A stretch of DNA of 64,000 nucleotides from JBKBIP01 sp046297495 (GCA_046297495.1 JBKBIP010000024.1:26871-90870); one strand, 5' to 3'; shown: positions 16,754 to 26,731, counted from the first letter of the stretch. Translations and numbers: made by a program. Notes: generated by a model from the sequence alone, not told the origin.

Positions 16754-18493
16754 TTAATATTGGTCCTTTTTCAAGGTGTTGGGGTTGAAGGGGAAGCCAC
16801 GAAAGCCACGGCATACCACAATGGCCCAAGCGGCGATTGGTTGGCCGTGCTCCGTGTGGCGGACCATACGGGGTGTCTCCACATAATCAAAAGCAAAGTC
16901 GAGCAAGGGGTGAGATTCCCCGACGACGATAAATGTTTGACCGAGAAACAGCTGCGGATCGGCGAGCGGATTGGGACGCCAGAGATCATATTGGCTGCGG
17001 CGGTCGTTCAGAATGGACCCCAGGGAATAAACGGTCGGTTGTCCAGCGCAATAGAAGGCCAGTTCTCCCGGCAACGTCCAGCTGGTGCCGGCCAGCACCG
17101 GCTCGATCCCCTGTTGCCGCAGCTCGGTCCGCAGGCGATCGACCTCGGCGGCCAGCGTCCGCCAACCGCGCAGGCGACAAGTTGGGTCCACGCGCCGCAT
17201 GGGGAAAGGCTGCTCGGCACTCGCCGGCCCGGTCAGCCGCGTGAACAGCGGCCATATGGTTTCACTGTGATGCGCCATCAATGTCACGACCAAGCTAAAC
17301 ACACATGTCCCGGTGACGCCCCCCGCCAACAGCCAGCGGCGGCGCGGTCCCGCGTCGAGCCATTGCCGCCGCAACCAACCGGCGGCCAACACCATGCCGG
17401 ACAAATAGGCGGCCACCGGCCAATTCGGCTCTCCCCCTTTGTTTTTGAAGGCAAACAGCAGGAAAAACACGAACATCGGCACCGACAGCCACCACAGATA
17501 CCGTAACGGCGCGTTCGGTTCCTTCCAGGGACGATAGGTGATGACGGCGGCGGCCCAGAGGACGAACCAGACTCCCAACCACAAGCCGAACTGCGTTCCC
17601 ACATAGGCGAATGGCCCCCACCAATACCAGCGCGGCCCCTGGTTCAGGCCCGCATGTCCTTGCAGGTGCCGGAGCGTGATCCAATCATGCTGCGCGTTCC
17701 AAATGATGATAGGAAGACAACCGACGGCGGCCACGCCCGCGGCGACCCAGAACCCCGGCTGCCGCAACCGTTGGCGATAGCCCGGCGTGGTCCACAGAAA
17801 TAACGCCAGCGCCGGCAGCCATAAGACCATGGTGTATTTTGCCAAGACGCCCACACCGATCACCAGCCCCAACCCCGGCCAAGCCCACGGTTTTTGCCGA
17901 AATACCGCATAGTATCCCAGGACGAGCGCCCACCCCCAGCAACAGACGTAGGGGGAATCGATGGTCATGATCCCCGATGCCGCCGCGATGAGTGGGGTAG
18001 TCAACGCCCCGATCACCACCAGCGCCGCCAGCCGATCTTGCCCGTAAATCAACCACGTCAGCCAGTACAGGCTCACCAACAACAAGGCACCACAGAGGAC
18101 CGCCGGCAATCGAACCGCCAACACCGCACTCCCCGTGAGTGCCTGCGTCCACGGTTGTAACCAACTACTGGCGCGAATGAGATACGCCACTAGCGGCCCC
18201 TTGCTGTAGTAGCTCCAGTCCAAATGCCGCGACCAGTCCCAATAATGCGCCTCATCCGGGGCCAAATCGAGCGGGCAATCGTGGGCCAGATATACGATAT
18301 GACCAATGGACGACAACAGAATCAGCGCGGCGGCCAGCAAGCGCCACCAGCGGTGGGACGCCGTGACGGGTGCGTCAAACGATTGCCGCCAGTGTAGCCA
18401 TAAGCGCGTGAGCGACCGGCTAGTCGCCATGACCGGCGTATAAAATCGCGATGGAGGAGAAGACGGGGATGACTCGGCAAATTGCTGGGACAT
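16754..18493 (-). CDS. ArnT-like GT39 glycosyltransferase
   Basis: A 579-residue integral membrane protein with a basic cytoplasmic head and about eleven hydrophobic helices. The first periplasmic loop has PDEAHYWDWSRHLDWSYYSK and then GPLVAYLIR, the signature of the ArnT/PMT (GT39, GT-C fold) enzymes, with the DE motif expected at the active site. These transfer sugars from polyprenyl phosphates to lipids or proteins on the outer face of the membrane. A soluble C-terminal domain follows (about 440-579). Donor and acceptor cannot be read from sequence. Confidence 0.85.
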   Translation of the reverse strand: MSQQFAESSPSSPPSRFYTPVMATSRSLTRLWLHWRQSFDAPVTASHRWWRLLAAALILLSSIGHIVYLAHDCPLDLAPDEAHYWDWSRHLDWSYYSKGPLVAYLIRASSWLQPWTQALTGSAVLAVRLPAVLCGALLLVSLYWLTWLIYGQDRLAALVVIGALTTPLIAAASGIMTIDSPYVCCWGWALVLGYYAVFRQKPWAWPGLGLVIGVGVLAKYTMVLWLPALALFLWTTPGYRQRLRQPGFWVAAGVAAVGCLPIIIWNAQHDWITLRHLQGHAGLNQGPRWYWWGPFAYVGTQFGLWLGVWFVLWAAAVITYRPWKEPNAPLRYLWWLSVPMFVFFLLFAFKNKGGEPNWPVAAYLSGMVLAAGWLRRQWLDAGPRRRWLLAGGVTGTCVFSLVVTLMAHHSETIWPLFTRLTGPASAEQPFPMRRVDPTCRLRGWRTLAAEVDRLRTELRQQGIEPVLAGTSWTLPGELAFYCAGQPTVYSLGSILNDRRSQYDLWRPNPLADPQLFLGQTFIVVGESHPLLDFAFDYVETPRMVRHTEHGQPIAAWAIVVCRGFRGFPFNPNTLKKDQY

Positions 18494-18674
18494 GAGCGCG
18501 GGGCCTCCTGCCTGTGGCGGACGAAAAGCAGTGCCTCATCGCACTGCGTGGATCAGGTGCATAACGTGGCGAATTGGCGGCGTCAAGGGGAAGGGTGCCG
18601 TGGCGATCGTGTCATGTTGACCCTTTTTCGATCTGCTCGCTCTTTCTTCATGATGGGGGGGTAGAAAAACAAAC

Positions 18675-18706
18675 CGAGCCAGGCTTCCCGCGAGAAACCT
18701 GGCTCG
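18675..18706 (-). terminator. Rho-independent terminator of the DUF1501 gene
   Basis: A 9-bp perfect stem CGAGCCAGG/CCTGGCTCG with a 14-base loop. On the minus strand it is followed by GGTTTGTTTTTC, a T-rich tract. It begins 24 bases after the stop of the DUF1501 gene, exactly where a terminator for it is expected. Confidence 0.85.
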
Positions 18707-18729
18707 TCGTCACAAAAACGAGAAGGTGG

Positions 18730-20013
18730 TTACAGTAGCTCGGTGACCATGCGGCGATCATCGAGCAGATGGCGTGGCCGACCACTGCCGTCGAGGAACG
18801 TCATGGCCGGATCAATGCCCATCTGGTAGTACATGGTGGCCAGCAGGTTGGCGGGCGCGTAGGGGCTGGCGATGGGCCGTTCACCGCGCGAGTTGGTGGC
18901 GCCAACGGCTTGCCCCATCTTGAACCCGCCGCCCGCGACCAACGCGCCTGCCGCCGCCGGCCAGTGGTCGCGGCCTGCCCGCGCGTTGACCTTCGGCGTG
19001 CGGCCAAACTCGCCCCACATGACCGTGATGACGTCGTCGCCCATGCCGCGATCGTGCAGGTCTTGAATCAAGTTGGCCACGCCCCGGTCCACGACCGGCA
19101 GCTGCCGAGCCAGCGTCACGAAGTTATTGGAGTGGGTGTCCCAACCGCCGATGGATAGGGTCACGCAGCCGACACCGGCTTCCACCAGCTTGCGGGCCGT
19201 CAAGAAGTTCTCGCAGCCCTTGTAGCGCTCTTTTTCCTCGGCGGTGAACTTGCTGCGGTCTAGGGCGTCGCGGACCTTGCCCGCGTTGACGATGTCAAAA
19301 GCGCGGGTGGTGAAGCTGTCCATCCCCTCCATCGCGCCGGAAGCGTCGATGTCGCGGCGGATGGTGTCGAAGCTGTCGAGCAGCTTGCGGCGGTCGTCCA
19401 GCCGATTGGCGGTGACGCCGTTAGCCATGCGCAGATTGTTCAAGCCAGGGCCGCTAGGCGTGAAAGGCCGATGGGCCACGCCCAGGTAGCCCGGTTCCGT
19501 GCCGCGCGTCGAGCCGCGCAGGCTGACGAACGGCGGCGTGTCGCCACTGTCGCCGCGAATCTTGGAGATGACCGAGCCAAACGACGGATTGTTCAGCGTC
19601 ATGTTCTCGCGGTTGCTGGTGCCGGTCATGACCATCACGTCGGAATGCTCGTTGACGGTGACCAAGGACCGCATGCAGGCCAGCTTGTCCCACATCTTGG
19701 CTTGCAGTGGGAAGTGCTCGCAGATTTGCACGCCCGGAACATTTGTCTGAATCGCCTTGAATTCGCCACGGAATTCGACCGGCGCTTCTGGCTTCGGATC
19801 GTACATATCCATGTGAGACGGACCACCACCAAGATAAATCATGATGGCGGACTTGCGCGACGACGTGCCCGTCGTGCCATTCGGCCCGGCCAAGGCTTGC
19901 AGGCGCAGCATGTCAGCCAGCGTCAAGCCAGCGCCGAAAGCGCCGACCTTGATGAAATCGCGGCGTGACACACCGTCACAGAAACCGTGGCGGTTGCCCC
20001 AAATTGTGAACAT
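18730..20013 (-). CDS. DUF1501 protein with Tat signal
   Basis: A 427-residue exported protein. The N-terminus has SRRDFIKVGAFGAGLTLADM, a twin-arginine signal. The DUF1501 core (sulfatase/alkaline-phosphatase-like fold) shows IMIYLGGGPSHMDMYDPKP, VTVNEHSDVMVMTG, LSIGGWDTHSNN and VMWGEFGRTPKVN with GRDHWP after it. The His and Asp residues match metal positions of the superfamily. AAGGGGGG sits 7 bases before the ATG. Its usual PSD1 partner is not adjacent on this strand, but one lies beyond the neighbouring DUF1080 gene. Confidence 0.88.
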   Translation of the reverse strand: MFTIWGNRHGFCDGVSRRDFIKVGAFGAGLTLADMLRLQALAGPNGTTGTSSRKSAIMIYLGGGPSHMDMYDPKPEAPVEFRGEFKAIQTNVPGVQICEHFPLQAKMWDKLACMRSLVTVNEHSDVMVMTGTSNRENMTLNNPSFGSVISKIRGDSGDTPPFVSLRGSTRGTEPGYLGVAHRPFTPSGPGLNNLRMANGVTANRLDDRRKLLDSFDTIRRDIDASGAMEGMDSFTTRAFDIVNAGKVRDALDRSKFTAEEKERYKGCENFLTARKLVEAGVGCVTLSIGGWDTHSNNFVTLARQLPVVDRGVANLIQDLHDRGMGDDVITVMWGEFGRTPKVNARAGRDHWPAAAGALVAGGGFKMGQAVGATNSRGERPIASPYAPANLLATMYYQMGIDPAMTFLDGSGRPRHLLDDRRMVTELL

Positions 20014-20402
20014 AATGTCCCCCCTTTGGAAAAAGGTGCTGTGTGGGCGAGCTTCCGAGGATACGTCCAGGCGAAATCAACCCTGAAGGTTGTATGGTGG
20101 CAAGGAGCTATTCGGAGAGTTCGTGGTAGGCCCCTTGGTATTAGTCGGTGTATGGCGTGGACCATACACGAGCGGGCAGGTTGCGGCGATCTCTAACGCA
20201 CTTTATTAGAAGCGATGCGGCACGGTCTGTCCAGGCAAAATCCTCAAATTCCAGAAAGTTTTCTCGAAAGGGAAAAAATGGCTCTCTCGTTGGCGTGAAC
20301 AAGAGGTCTTTTAGAGAAACTATTCGGAAGAGTTGTTGAGAAAAATCCTTCGGTTCGCGCGGGGAATTGGCGGCCCACGCGAACCGAGGCATCCAACCAT
20401 CG
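20014..20402. other. Intergenic region between DUF1501 and DUF1080 genes
   Basis: No gene seen. It contains a small hairpin GTATGG/CCATAC (20149-20166) and a dispersed palindrome at its right end. The stretch 20215-20340 is AT-richer than its surroundings and could hold the promoter for the DUF1501 gene. Confidence 0.4.
20345..20394. repeat. Dispersed palindrome, variant copy 5
   Basis: TCCTTCGGTTCGCG faces CGCGAACCGAGGCATCC. The right arm belongs to the GATGCCTCGG sub-type, also seen at 57784-57832. It follows the stop of the DUF1080 gene by only a few bases. Confidence 0.7.
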
Positions 20403-21374
20403 CTACTTCTCCACGACCCAGATGTTGCGGAAGTACACCGGGTTGCCGTGGTTCTGTAACTGGAGCGGGCCGGGGGTGTCGGTCTCTGGCTTGCCGCCGG
20501 GGGTTTCCTTGGGCAGCTCCAATTTGTCGTGAATCTTGACGCCATTATGATACACCGTGACAACGGCAGGAGCGATCTTCTTGCCGTCGGCGTCGAAGCG
20601 GGCGGCCTTGAATTCGATGTCATACGTCTGCCACGTCAAGGGGGGGAGACACATGTTGACCGAGGGGGCGGTCTGCGAATAGAAGCCGCCGCATTCGTTG
20701 TGCTTGCCTTCCAGACCGAAGCTGTCCAGAATCTGACACTCGTAGCGGTTTTGCAGATAGACGCCGCTGTTGGCTCGACCTTGGCCGCTGGCGTAGGGCA
20801 TGAACGGTAGGCGGAATTCCAGGTGCAGATCAAAGTCCTTGAAGCTTTGCTTGCTGGTCACGCCATGATGGAGCAGATTTCCTTCGACCAGCTTGCCGCC
20901 GTTCCAGGCATCGGCGTTGCTGCCGTCGAAGAGAACCACCGCCCCTGGCGGCGGCTTCTGGCCCACGGTCTTGCTCTCACGCACGATGCGTTGCAGCGCG
21001 AACGCTGTGCCGCTGGGGGTCTTGCCGGTGAACAGGCCATCGACGATCTGACCGTTCCAATCCTTGCCAGCGACGAGGACCTTGCCCGATTCGGTCTTGG
21101 CCTTGCCGGGATACTTGGTCTCGCCGTCCCAACCGGCGCCCGGCAGTCCGCCCGGCAACAGCTGGACATCGAAGTTACCGTCGCCGCGCGCGATCACCTG
21201 CGCGCCGAGCTTGTCCTTGGCGTTGACGTACTCCCCTTGGATGGCGAAATCGGGGCCGGCCTCTTGGGCATTGGTGTACGCTGGGTTGGGCTTCTTGACT
21301 TGGGCAGGGGCCGCCGCCTGCGATACGATCAGCATGGCGGCCAGCAACACGACACACGCACGGAACCGTTTCAT
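20403..21374 (-). CDS. Secreted DUF1080 (3-keto-disaccharide hydrolase-like) protein
   Basis: 323 residues with a signal peptide (VVLLAAMLIVSQAAAPAQ). The first half (30-135) is a beta-rich region seen in planctomycete DUF1080 proteins. The DUF1080 domain (about 145-323) is a concanavalin-like jelly roll with VVLFDGSNADAWNGG, FDLHLEFRLPF, GRANSGVYLQNRYECQILDS and the closing HGNPVYFRNIWV. This family includes 3-keto-glucoside hydrolases, and carbohydrate cleavage outside the cytoplasm is likely. It is on the same strand as the DUF1501 gene downstream. Confidence 0.88.
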   Translation of the reverse strand: MKRFRACVVLLAAMLIVSQAAAPAQVKKPNPAYTNAQEAGPDFAIQGEYVNAKDKLGAQVIARGDGNFDVQLLPGGLPGAGWDGETKYPGKAKTESGKVLVAGKDWNGQIVDGLFTGKTPSGTAFALQRIVRESKTVGQKPPPGAVVLFDGSNADAWNGGKLVEGNLLHHGVTSKQSFKDFDLHLEFRLPFMPYASGQGRANSGVYLQNRYECQILDSFGLEGKHNECGGFYSQTAPSVNMCLPPLTWQTYDIEFKAARFDADGKKIAPAVVTVYHNGVKIHDKLELPKETPGGKPETDTPGPLQLQNHGNPVYFRNIWVVEK

Positions 21375-21671
21375 TCTGGGTGCTCCTCTAGGGTAAAAGA
21401 ATCCTTAGTTGGGAATCGGCCATATCGTAACGATGGAATGAGGCATGCACAAGATGGCGCTCCAAGGATCGAGCCGTGTCGAGGATTCGGCGAATTCACG
21501 CTGGGTGGGGCATCCTCGCGATTTCACGCCGCCGGATGTTAGTTTTCGCGCCGTCAACCGTTTAGATATGCGAACAACACAACGCCATTCCCACGCGAAC
21601 AGGGCCGAGGCGCTGTCTTGCTATCTGCTTGCCGCTTTCGCGGTGCGATGATTCTGAAAGGAGCCTCGCTC

Positions 21672-23300
21672 ATGGCGACATTCCGTTGGGGAGTGATCGG
21701 GCTAGGTCTGCTGTCTTTGGCCGTCACTCCGTCGTTCGTTCGCGCCGCCGCGCCGGTTGGCGCTCCCGCCCCGCCGGGGCCGCTGGACGCCCAAGCCTTG
21801 GCCCAGCGCATCGACTTCCTCATCAACCAACAACTGGCCGAGCATAACACGGCCCCCGCCGGCGCAACCGAGGACGCCGAATTTCTGCGCCGCGTCTATC
21901 TCGACATTGGTGGCCGTATCCCGCCGGTCTCCGAAGTGCGTGCTTTCCTCAACGATTCCTCCCCGGACAAACGCCGGCGCGTCGTCGAACGTTTGTTGGA
22001 GAGTCCCTACTATGTCTCGAACTTCACCAGCGTATGGCGCGAGCAGATGGTGCCGGAAAACAACAACCCGCAGCTGCGCTTCGTGGTGAATAACTTTGAA
22101 ATCTGGCTACGGCAGCAGATTCGAGACAATGCCCCCTATGATGCGCTGGTGCGCGAGCTGATCACGGCGCCAGTGAACCTCCAGGGGGGACCAGCGGGCC
22201 GGCCTGTCAATCCCGCCGCTGGTGCTGGCAATCCCATCGGCTACTATCAGGTCAACGAGTTCAAGGCGGAGAACTTGGCGGCCAGCACCTCACGCATGTT
22301 CCTGGGGGTGAAGCTGGAATGCGCCCAGTGTCACGATCATCCGTTCAACTCCTGGTCGCGCCAGCAATTCTGGGAATATGCTGCTTTCTTCTCCGGCGTT
22401 CAACCGCAGGGGCCGAACAATTTCTTCGCTGCTGGGCGGGAGAACCCGCAATCCCGCGAGATCAAGATTCCCGGCACCGAGAAGCTGGTGCAAGCCCGCT
22501 TTCTCGACGATACCGAGCCGGCCTGGGACAACCAACTCGGCACCCGCGCGATCCTGGCCGCCTGGATGACTTCTGCCGATAATCCTTACTTCGCGCGGGC
22601 GGCAGTCAATCGCTTGTGGGCCCACTTCTTCGGCATCGGCCTGATCGAGCCAGTTGATGAACCTGGCGATGACAATCCCCCCAGCCATCCCGAATTGCTC
22701 GACGAGCTGGCCCAGCAATTCGCTTACCACCAGTTCGATTTGAAGTACGTCATTCAAGCCATCGTGTTGAGCAAAACCTACCAGCGTGTCAGCGTCAGCC
22801 CACCGTCTGGTCAGGACGAGGATCCTCGGTTGTTCGCGCGTATGGCAGTCAAGGGCCTGACGGCGGAACAACTGTTTGACAGCTTGGTGCAAGCGACTGG
22901 CTACCGGGAACAGCCGGCGCCCAATCAGCGCATCGCTTTTGGCGGCAACACGCCCCGCGCCGAGTTTCTCAACAAATTCGCCAGTCAGGATAAGAAGACC
23001 GAGAAACAAACCTCCATCTTGCAAGCCTTATCCTTGATGAACGGCCGCTTCATCGCCGACGCCACCAGCCTCGAACGCAGCGAGAACTTGGCCGCCATCG
23101 CTGACGCCCCCTTCCTGGACACGCCGGGGCGCATCGAGACGCTGTTCCTGGCCGCGCTCAGCCGCAAGCCGCGCCCCGACGAGCTGCAACGCCTGGTCTC
23201 CTACGTCGAACGCGGCGGCGCCAAGAACGACCCACGCTCGGCCTTGGCGGATGTCTTCTGGGTCTTGCTGAATAGCTCTGAGTTTATGTTGAATCATTGA
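21672..23300 (+). CDS. Secreted DUF1549/DUF1553 (PSD1-type) protein
   Basis: 542 residues with a signal peptide (WGVIGLGLLSLAVTPSFVRA). DUF1549 occupies about 35-240, with FLRRVYLDIGGRIPPVSEVR and the CxxCH motif in LECAQCHDHPFNSW. DUF1553 follows, with AAVNRLWAHFFGIGLIEPVD, PSHPELLDELA and the AEQLFDSLVQATG region. AAAGGAG lies 8 bases before the ATG at 21672. It is the shorter form, lacking the PA14 domain of its paralogue at 7832-10498. The next gene encodes the classical DUF1501 partner, so the two probably act together at the cell envelope. Confidence 0.9.
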   Translation: MATFRWGVIGLGLLSLAVTPSFVRAAAPVGAPAPPGPLDAQALAQRIDFLINQQLAEHNTAPAGATEDAEFLRRVYLDIGGRIPPVSEVRAFLNDSSPDKRRRVVERLLESPYYVSNFTSVWREQMVPENNNPQLRFVVNNFEIWLRQQIRDNAPYDALVRELITAPVNLQGGPAGRPVNPAAGAGNPIGYYQVNEFKAENLAASTSRMFLGVKLECAQCHDHPFNSWSRQQFWEYAAFFSGVQPQGPNNFFAAGRENPQSREIKIPGTEKLVQARFLDDTEPAWDNQLGTRAILAAWMTSADNPYFARAAVNRLWAHFFGIGLIEPVDEPGDDNPPSHPELLDELAQQFAYHQFDLKYVIQAIVLSKTYQRVSVSPPSGQDEDPRLFARMAVKGLTAEQLFDSLVQATGYREQPAPNQRIAFGGNTPRAEFLNKFASQDKKTEKQTSILQALSLMNGRFIADATSLERSENLAAIADAPFLDTPGRIETLFLAALSRKPRPDELQRLVSYVERGGAKNDPRSALADVFWVLLNSSEFMLNH

Positions 23301-23309
23301 ATTCTCGCT

Positions 23310-23361
23310 GGATTCTTCGGTTCGCGCTTGAGATCGCACATCCGCGTGAAACGATGAATCC
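23310..23361. repeat. Dispersed palindrome, copy 6
   Basis: GGATTCTTCGGTTCGCGC faces GCGTGAAACGATGAATCC. It begins 10 bases after the PSD1 stop and lies within the PSD1-DUF1501 operon gap. Confidence 0.75.
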
Positions 23362-23425
23362 TCGACAATATCCATGAGTTGAATTCAAACCGATTACATC
23401 CATACATTGAATAAGGAATCAAACC

Positions 23426-24802
23426 ATGACCCATTTGCCCCATTCTCGCACGGATCAGGACGCCAGACTGTCGCGGCGCGATTGGCTGCGGCTAACCAGC
23501 GCGGGTTTCCTGGGTTACTCGTTGTCCGGCTGGCTAGAGACACTGGCCGCCGACACTGCCCAGCACCCGCAACGCCGCCGCGCTTGCATCTTGTTGTGGA
23601 TGAACGGCGGCCCCAGCCAGATGGATACCTTCGATCTCAAGCCCGGACATGCCAACGGCGGCCCCTATCAGGAAATCGAGACTGCCGTTCCCGGCATTCG
23701 CATCAGCGAGCATCTGCCGACCGTCGCCAAGTTCACTGATCACATGGCCATCATCCGTTCCATGAGCACCAAGGAAGGAGATCATGGCCGGGCAACGTTC
23801 CACTTGCGCACCGGCTACCTGCCGCAAGGTCCGATTCAATATCCGACCATTGGCTCGCTGGTGTCCAAGGAACTCGGCGATCCGAAATCGGAGCTGCCCA
23901 ACTTCGTCAGCATCGCCCCCTATCGGCTGTTCAACCCGGCGGCCTACGGTCCCGGCTTCTTGGGGCCGCGTTATGCTCCGCTCATGGTCGGCGAGACGAA
24001 CCTCCAAGTCGTCCAGCAGCCGGGCCAAAACACCTACGACGAAAACGCCTTGAAGGTGCAAGATCTGGCTCCCCCCGGCGACGTGTCTTCGGAACAGGTG
24101 GACGCCCGCATCGACCTGTTGCAAGAGATGGAAAATGACTTCCGCGCCCGGCACCAGGGCATCTCAACAGCCAGTCATCAGACCGCCTATGATCGGGCGC
24201 TGCGGCTGATGCGCACGACCGCCGCCAAAGCCTTCAATCTAGACGAGGAAAAGGACGCCACCCGCGACGCTTATGGCCGCAACCTGTTCGGCCAGGGCTG
24301 CTTGTTGGCCCGGCGGCTGGTGGAGCGCGGCGTGCCGTTCGTGGAGGTGTCGTTGGCGGGGCGCGTCGGCAATGCTTTCGGCTGGGATACGCATGTCAAC
24401 AACTTCGACGGCGTCAAGAGCCTGAGTGAAATCCTTGATCCCGCTTGGGGGACCCTGATGGCCGACTTGAAGGAGCGCGGCCTGTTGGATTCGACTCTCA
24501 TCGTCTGGATGGGGGAATTTGGCCGAACGCCACGCATCAACCAATCGCGCGGTCGAGATCACTATCCCAACGCCTGGACGACAGTACTGGCCGGCGGCGG
24601 CATCGAGGGAGGACAAGTGGTGGGCAAGACTAGCGCCGACGGCACCACGGTCGAGGAACGCGAGGTATCCGTCCCCGAATTGCTGGCGACTGTTTGCGCC
24701 GCTGTCGGCATCGATCCCATGACTCAAAACATGTCCAACGTGGGCCGGCCCATCCGTTTGGTGGACCAAGGCGCTCGTCCCATCCCGGAGGTGGTGTCAT
24801 GA
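23426..24802 (+). CDS. DUF1501 protein with Tat signal
   Basis: 458 residues. The N-terminus carries LSRRDWLRLTSAGFLGYSLSG, a twin-arginine signal. The DUF1501 core shows CILLWMNGGPSQMDTFDLKP, MSTKEGDHGRATFHLRTGY, GWDTHVNNFDGVK and VWMGEFGRTPRINQSRGRDH; the Asp, His and Glu residues match the metal-site pattern of the alkaline-phosphatase-like superfamily. It is the partner of the PSD1 protein upstream. Its stop overlaps the ATG of the EF-hand gene, so all three genes form one operon. Confidence 0.9.
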   Translation: MTHLPHSRTDQDARLSRRDWLRLTSAGFLGYSLSGWLETLAADTAQHPQRRRACILLWMNGGPSQMDTFDLKPGHANGGPYQEIETAVPGIRISEHLPTVAKFTDHMAIIRSMSTKEGDHGRATFHLRTGYLPQGPIQYPTIGSLVSKELGDPKSELPNFVSIAPYRLFNPAAYGPGFLGPRYAPLMVGETNLQVVQQPGQNTYDENALKVQDLAPPGDVSSEQVDARIDLLQEMENDFRARHQGISTASHQTAYDRALRLMRTTAAKAFNLDEEKDATRDAYGRNLFGQGCLLARRLVERGVPFVEVSLAGRVGNAFGWDTHVNNFDGVKSLSEILDPAWGTLMADLKERGLLDSTLIVWMGEFGRTPRINQSRGRDHYPNAWTTVLAGGGIEGGQVVGKTSADGTTVEEREVSVPELLATVCAAVGIDPMTQNMSNVGRPIRLVDQGARPIPEVVS

Positions 24803-26547
24803 CCCAACGCACATCATTGACCTTGTTATTGGCTGGTCTGGCGACTGTCGCCACCGCCGCCGAGAAGGCCGTTCCTTCCCCGGAAACAGCCCAACCAATC
24901 GTCTTCATGGGGGCCAACCGACCGGTGCTGCTCCATTTGCATATCGAGATGGACGGCCAACCATTCACCACCGTTTGGAACGAGACCCTATCCGCTCTGT
25001 TCAGCTATCTGGATCAGGACGACGACGGCGTGCTGAACGAGCCGGAGGTCACGGGACGGGTTCCCAACGTCCAACAGATGCTACAGATCCTTCGCGGAGG
25101 CTTCTTCAACCGGATAGGCGGCGCCAGCGTTCGCTTCGCCGACTTGGACCAAGACGGCGACGGGGAAGTGACCGAGGAAGAATTTCTAGGCTACTACCAG
25201 CGTGCCAACCTGGGGGCCTTGCAGCTGGGCGCCAATCCCACCGTCAATCCGTTGGGGAACGCCCTCACGGATGCCTTGTTCACGCATCTGGACACCAACA
25301 AGGATGGCAAGCTGTCCAAGGAGGAAATTCAAGCGGCGGAAACCATCCTGCGCAAGCTGGACCTCAATGACGATGAGATGATCAGTGCCAATGAGCTGGT
25401 GCCCACCGCAGGTTTCAATCCCGTCCCACCGGGGGGATTCGGCACCACGCCCAGCAATTCCGCCGCGGCGTTGCTGAACTTCGGCTTCTACGTTGTCATG
25501 CCCGACGCTTCCCCCAACGGCATGACGCAACGGCTGGCGGTGGCGCAACAACTACTGGACCGTTACGACAAGGACAAGGACAACAAACTCAGTGCCACGG
25601 AAATCAAGTTAGAGCGCACCCTCTTCACCCGCTTGGACGCCAACGAGGATGGGTTCCTCAACTTGGTGGAGTTGACCGACTGGCTGCGACGTCCTGCTGA
25701 TGTCACGATCATTCTGCGCTTGGGCGAGTTCCAAGGGGAGGCGGTCGAGATCGTGCCAGTCCAAGGGGGACTCGCCGGGCTGTCCGTCCAGCCGACCGGC
25801 TCTGGCTTGACGCTGTCCCTCGACGACGCCCAGATTCATATTGAGAGCCTGAACACGCCGACTGCGATCATCCTGAACAACCTGCAAAATGCCCGCCGAT
25901 TCATCGACCAGCAGTTTGCCAACGCCGACAAGGACAAGAAAGGTTATTTGACGCGTCAGGAAGTGCAAGCCCCGCAATTGCGCAACCTGCTGGCGCCGCT
26001 CTTCGACTTCGCCGACCGCAATCGCGACGATAAGTTGACCAAGGAGGAGTTGAACGACTATTACGATCTGGTAACCAAAATGGTGAACAGCTATGCCATG
26101 TTGGCGGCGGGGGATCAGGGGCGTGGCTTATTCGAGATCGTCGATGCCAACCGGGACAGCCAGCTCGGCATCCGCGAGCTGCGCACCATGTGGGATCGCT
26201 TGGCCGAGGTGATGAACCTTGAAGACGAAGTCATCGACCGCGCGGCAATTCCCCGCCAATTGCAATTGCGCGTGGGGCGTGGCGTTTCCGGCTATTACTA
26301 TCGCGGCCTGCAAGTGCCGATGGTGGGGCGTCCGGGCGTGGGGCCGACGGCTAATCCCGTGCCGAGCCGGGGGCCGCTGTGGTTCCGCAAAATGGACCGC
26401 AACGGCGACGGCGACATTTCACCGCGCGAGTGGCTCGGCAGCAAGGAAGAATTTGAGCGCATCGATGCCGACGGCGACGGCCTCATCAGTCGAGCCGAAG
26501 CCGAAGCCGCCGACGCCCTCCTGCGCCGCGCCGCCCAGGCGCCATAA
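24799..26547 (+). CDS. Secreted protein with about eleven EF-hand loops
   Basis: 582 residues with a signal peptide (SLTLLLAGLATVATAA). Calcium-binding loops of DxDxDG type recur along the whole length: DQDDDGVLNEPE, DLDQDGDGEVTEEE, DTNKDGKLSKEE, DLNDDEMISANE, DKDKDNKLSATE, DANEDGFLNLVE, ADKDKKGYLTRQE, DRNRDDKLTKEE, DANRDSQLGIRE, DRNGDGDISPRE and DADGDGLISRAE. Some keep all ligands and some are degenerate. A beta segment lies between loops 6 and 7. The ATG at 24799 overlaps the DUF1501 stop. It is probably an extracytoplasmic calcium sensor or structural protein for the PSD1-DUF1501 pair (inference). Confidence 0.88.
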   Translation: MTQRTSLTLLLAGLATVATAAEKAVPSPETAQPIVFMGANRPVLLHLHIEMDGQPFTTVWNETLSALFSYLDQDDDGVLNEPEVTGRVPNVQQMLQILRGGFFNRIGGASVRFADLDQDGDGEVTEEEFLGYYQRANLGALQLGANPTVNPLGNALTDALFTHLDTNKDGKLSKEEIQAAETILRKLDLNDDEMISANELVPTAGFNPVPPGGFGTTPSNSAAALLNFGFYVVMPDASPNGMTQRLAVAQQLLDRYDKDKDNKLSATEIKLERTLFTRLDANEDGFLNLVELTDWLRRPADVTIILRLGEFQGEAVEIVPVQGGLAGLSVQPTGSGLTLSLDDAQIHIESLNTPTAIILNNLQNARRFIDQQFANADKDKKGYLTRQEVQAPQLRNLLAPLFDFADRNRDDKLTKEELNDYYDLVTKMVNSYAMLAAGDQGRGLFEIVDANRDSQLGIRELRTMWDRLAEVMNLEDEVIDRAAIPRQLQLRVGRGVSGYYYRGLQVPMVGRPGVGPTANPVPSRGPLWFRKMDRNGDGDISPREWLGSKEEFERIDADGDGLISRAEAEAADALLRRAAQAP

Positions 26548-26616
26548 GCGAAGGAATTCCGAAAATCGGTGCGGTTTATATTCGCTGACAGCCAGTTACA
26601 CTGTTGGTGATTCCTG

Positions 26617-26669
26617 AGATTCATCGTTTCGCGCACGCTGCCAACTCCCCTGCGCGAAACGATGAATCT
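26617..26669. repeat. Dispersed palindrome, copy 7 (perfect 19-bp arms)
   Basis: AGATTCATCGTTTCGCGCA and its exact complement TGCGCGAAACGATGAATCT enclose 15 bases. It is the best copy of the main sub-type and lies between the convergent EF-hand and sppA genes. Confidence 0.9.
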
Positions 26670-26731
26670 GATCGAGAAGATACCGAACGATTAGAATAGC
26701 CTGCCACGACGTTCCATTTTTCTAAACTTCC

